Shown piece by piece: positions 18,562-22,157 of a stretch of DNA of 22,157 nucleotides. This DNA comes from Chromera velia. Lineage: Eukaryota; Sar; Chromeraceae. Each line of letters begins with the position of its first letter. The stretch's first letter is position 1. The stretch lies in contig JAHBMJ010002152.1 of NCBI GenBank assembly GCA_018398765.1, positions 1 through 22,157 of the forward strand. The letters run 5' to 3'. Made by a program: the position numbers and the translations under genes. The notes beneath the pieces were generated by a model that was given only the letters and a program-made list of their open reading frames with translations, had not been told where the DNA came from and made no database searches.

Positions 18562-20791
18562 ATGTTCCCTCAGCATATTCCAGGCTCGCGGCAACAGCCG
18601 TACCAGCCTGCATCTCCAGGTCAGGCAATGTGCCAATCTTTGAGAAAAATTGTTTTGTTCACCTCTTTGTGTGTTGTTTGTGTCAAGTAATCTTCGTAAC
18701 CACGGGAGACTCTGCACTGAATGCTCAGTGCAGAGCGAGTCATTCCGTCTGAACCAAATACAAGCACATAGACGAGAGGTTTTGAATTTCGCTCACGGTT
18801 TCATGAGAACAATTCGAAGTCTCGGTCGCGTCCTGACTCTTCACATGCATGTTTTGTCTGACCTGACCAAACCCGAATTTGCCCCCTTCGCACATCTATC
18901 AGACCAGATACGCACACGGTTCCTGCCTAATGTCTTTGTTCACTTTTTCACACGCAGGTCCCGAGAGGAGGCTTGCCTCTCCAACCCAACAGCAGGCTGC
19001 CCAAAGACCTTCAACCAGCCCAGTGGGGATGGGGGGGGCAGTGACTGTGCGTCCTCCCCCCCCGAACACGTCCAACCACGTGTACCGCCAGACCGCATTC
19101 TGTCCAACCCCCACTGTGGCAGCCCGCCGGCTGAACCAGAAGGAAGGGACGACTCCCCTTGTGATCTCCCACAAGTCTTCCCTTCATCAGTCACAGTACT
19201 CCCCGATGGCCTCTTCTGTCCTGGAGGCAGCTGCCGAATTGCACGTCCAGGCACACACACAGCAGCAGAAAAGAGTCGCTAGTCCCTCTGGACAGTCTGC
19301 GCAAAAGCCCTCAAGCGGGTAAGCACTTTGCCGTCCAGAAAATCTGGAAGGAGCGATGGGGACGAGAGAAGGCAACTTGCGTGTCTCACTTCTTTTCTCT
19401 TTTTCCTCTCGGCCAATGTTCTTTTGCCTTTCTTTTAGTCATACTTTTTTGACAAAGCCGAAACACGCTTGAGAGCCCCACGTGTCGTCTCTCTGTCTCT
19501 TCTGCCCCGTCTCTCTGTTCGAACAATTCAAGCAAACTAGGTACATCCTACCTCATTCATAAAGTATGTTGAACATGTTTTCGTCTGTTCTCCCGGTCAT
19601 CTCTGTGTGCACCCATTCACATTCGTGTACACGCAGGCGCCCTTCGACCTTCACGATCTCCCCTCCGAAAGAAAACCCCGAGAGCCCCGTGAGAGAGAGA
19701 GCAGACAAGCCAAGAAAAACGATCGGCACAACGGACCCGAGGGACGAGCGGGAACGCGAAAGGGAGCGGGAGAGGGGGAGGGGAGAGAGAAGATCGACAG
19801 AACCGGAAAGGAGGGAACGAGAGAAGGAGAAGGAGAGAGAGCGTGAGAGAGAAAGGGAAAGAGCACGAGGGGTGCAATTCACAGCAGGTCAGAAACGCAA
19901 CTTTCCGGACGGCATCTTTTCGCGTTTAATCTTGCATATTTATTCTGTCACGAACGTTTACACACGAGGGGTCGGTCAGCTCATGTCAGAACAGAATCGC
20001 GGACGTACAAATCTGCAGGCTGAATTCGAGGGGTTTGGGCTGTATGGCGCGTTGCTCTCCGCAGCTCGCTTTTTCCTCTGGCTCCTCCCGTCCTTCGAAA
20101 GAAAACGTCTAATAGTCCACACGTACAGCCATCTGCAAGTCTCATAGAAAGCCTTCTCTCCCAGCTGTTTCCTGACTTTTTTATTGCTTCTCTCGATTTA
20201 CTGTTCCTCTTCTGCTCTTCTTTCTTTCCTCTTGAGGCGGCTGTCAGTTTTTCCATTTTGCCTGCCTCCTCTTTTCCTTCCAAGTTCCCCTCCCTGCTTT
20301 CATGTGGAACAACAGTCTGGACTTTGTGCTCTACTCGCTTCAGCTTCGCGCACTTCCATCAGTGGGCATCAATAGTCAAACAGAAAACCCAGCCTCCTGC
20401 CTGCACGTCTTGATCCGCATGCAGGAACCAAAGAGGATAAGTCCATGCATTCATTTTCATGCAGTCGTTCATGCATAAAAAGAATTTTGTATGCATGCAT
20501 GCATGCTCCGCAGGAACGAAGGAGGATAAGTCCAAGGCCGTCCGGGACGGAGACCCTGCCAGCGTCCTTGCTGCAGACAAACACGGAACAGATGGGGGGG
20601 GCCTCGAGAAGGACAGGAGGATGTCGAGGTCCGAAGTCAGACGCAAGACCTCCAAAACAGCCGCCGTTGTTCGGGATAAGATCACAGGGATGCTCGCAAA
20701 TCCTGAGGAACTTCGCAAGGTTGCCTCTCAGGTAGGGGGGTCGTCTGTTTCACTACTCTCCTCTCTCTGTCTCTCTCTCTGTCTCTCTGTC

Positions 20792-20834
<43 letters not shown>

Positions 20835-20879
20835 GTGTCCCCCTCTTTCTCTCTCTTTATGTCAGACTCTGTCTCTGTC

Positions 20880-20918
<39 letters not shown>

Positions 20919-21343
20919 CGCTCTCTGCCTGCCTTCCTTGTCATTATCGGACGAAACGGAAAGTGCATGCGACCAGTAACCTCTTCGGCTCCCATGCCGC
21001 GCGCGTTTCATCGTTTGTGCACTCACTTGCGCACGCGACTGCAACTGACAGGCTTTGTTTCGTCCTTGATCAGGGGAAGTTAAAGCCTTGAGTGTGTATC
21101 CGCTCGCATCCGTGAATTGGTAGAAGTGTACGTGTCTACGGCCTGCCTGCCTGCTTGCCAGATTCTCTTCCTCTTCAATTGTCCCCCTTTCAGTCTTCCT
21201 GCGCACCCGCCTGCCTCTGTTTTGTCGATCTTTTCATTCGCTTACGCTGTTGGCCTGTTAGACATTTGCGTGGTTTCCCTCGCACACTGCAGGTCTTCAA
21301 GAAGTTTGACGAAGATGGCGACCAGAGAATTCGGTTTACTGAG
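18562..21343 (+). CDS. EF-hand protein with Arg/Glu-rich block (5' part, 5 exons, runs off the window)
   Basis: Exons inferred: 18562-18619, 18958-19318, 19637-19887, 20514-20731, 21293-21343. Phases agree and the sum is 313 codons. The ATG begins MFPQHIPGSRQQPYQPASP, with an in-frame TGA 33 nt upstream. Residues 1-140 are Pro/Gln/Ser-rich and likely disordered. Residues 175-216 are an almost unbroken Arg/Glu block. Residues 225-296 are charged and end in a helix (NPEELRKVASQ). Residues 302-313, DEDGDQRIRFTE, form a canonical Ca2+-binding EF-hand loop (D1, D3, D5, I8, E12). The intron 20732-21292 splits the incoming helix from the loop. EF-hands usually come in pairs, so a second may lie past the window. 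The kind of calcium protein cannot be told from this part. Confidence 0.75.
18710..18735. repeat. Intronic hairpin with 11 bp perfect arms
   Basis: CTCTGCACTGA, loop ATGC, TCAGTGCAGAG. It lies in intron 1 (18620-18957) of the EF-hand gene, about 90 nt after the donor. No microRNA-length extension is seen beyond the 11 pairs. Confidence 0.7.
20490..20507. repeat. (ATGC)n repeat before exon 4 of the EF-hand gene
   Basis: Four ATGC units end a few bases before the acceptor CCGCAG of exon 4. A related (CCTG)n-(CATG)n tract at 21460-21500 lies in the intron after the EF-hand exon. Confidence 0.8.
20752..20926. repeat. (CT)n tract in intron 4 of the EF-hand gene
   Basis: CT repeats with occasional GT or CG changes start about 20 nt after the donor CTCAG|GTAGGG. 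They make open frames of Leu/Ser and Arg/Glu repeats that are not genes. Confidence 0.9.
21293..21343 (+). other. EF-hand loop exon
   Basis: A 51 nt phase-0 exon between ACTGCAG and GAG|GTGTGT encoding VFKKFDEDGDQRIRFTE. Positions 1, 3, 5, 8 and 12 of the loop fit the EF-hand consensus exactly, so calcium binding is expected. The downstream exon is not visible. Confidence 0.8.
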
Positions 21344-21459
21344 GTGTGTTGTCGTGCGTGCTGTCCGGCTCTTTTTGTGCTGATTCTTTTCCTTATCTCT
21401 CCCTGTCTCCCTTCCCTCCCTCCCTCCGGTCCCTCAGGGGACTTTCTTCTGCTTCTTTG

Positions 21460-21500
21460 CCTGCCTGCCTGCCTGCATGCATGCATGCATGCATGCATGC
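21460..21500. repeat. (CCTG)n-(CATG)n repeat
   Basis: Several CTGC/CCTG units pass into about seven GCAT units in the intron after the EF-hand exon. Confidence 0.85.
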
Positions 21501-21610
21501 TGGATTGGAGTGGAGTGGGTAGCTGCCTGAAAAAGTGAAGTTTTTCTCCCAGGGATTTGTCAGTGTATTTTGAATCTTTCATACCATCGGCCCGCTTTTT
21601 TTTGTTTGTC

Positions 21611-22157
<547 letters not shown>

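Overview
The window looks like nuclear DNA of an intron-rich, microsatellite-dense alga with a complex (secondary or higher) plastid. The best guess is a chromerid alveolate such as Chromera velia, but that is inference and no marker gene proves it. Three lines of evidence point this way. Coding sequence is broken into many short phase-matched exons by 88-960 nt introns. One gene encodes a signal peptide followed by a transit-peptide-like region with Phe at the predicted cleavage site, the layout used for plastids inside the endomembrane system. Simple repeats fill introns and intergenic DNA.

Three multi-exon genes could be reconstructed by joining exons whose splice phases agree and whose total length is divisible by three. 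(1) Plus strand, 1056-8622, eight exons, about 1335 aa: a large protein with four CCCH-type zinc fingers near its N-terminus and no recognised domain afterwards. (2) Minus strand, 17929 to 14532, six exons, about 556 aa: a multi-pass membrane protein with a bipartite plastid-targeting presequence. (3) Plus strand, 18562 to beyond the right edge, five exons visible (313 codons): a low-complexity protein with an Arg/Glu-rich block and a canonical EF-hand loop. Genes 2 and 3 are divergent and share a 632 bp upstream region with inverted repeats. A possible last exon of a fourth, minus-strand gene lies at 94-207.

Between genes 1 and 2 (8623-14531) no gene could be supported. This stretch holds many microsatellites and an AT-rich, CTAG-rich, palindrome-rich island at about 12100-13180 that contrasts sharply with its surroundings. 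The window ends inside a CT-repeat tract (21611-22157) with a striking 44 bp higher-order structure.

The splice sites have their own character. At 8 of 17 inferred donors the intron begins GTCAG, with C at +3. At three donors the intron opens directly into a tetranucleotide repeat made from the donor motif. All exon junctions are reasoned by eye from phase and consensus and have no transcript support. Functional links between the three genes are not apparent.
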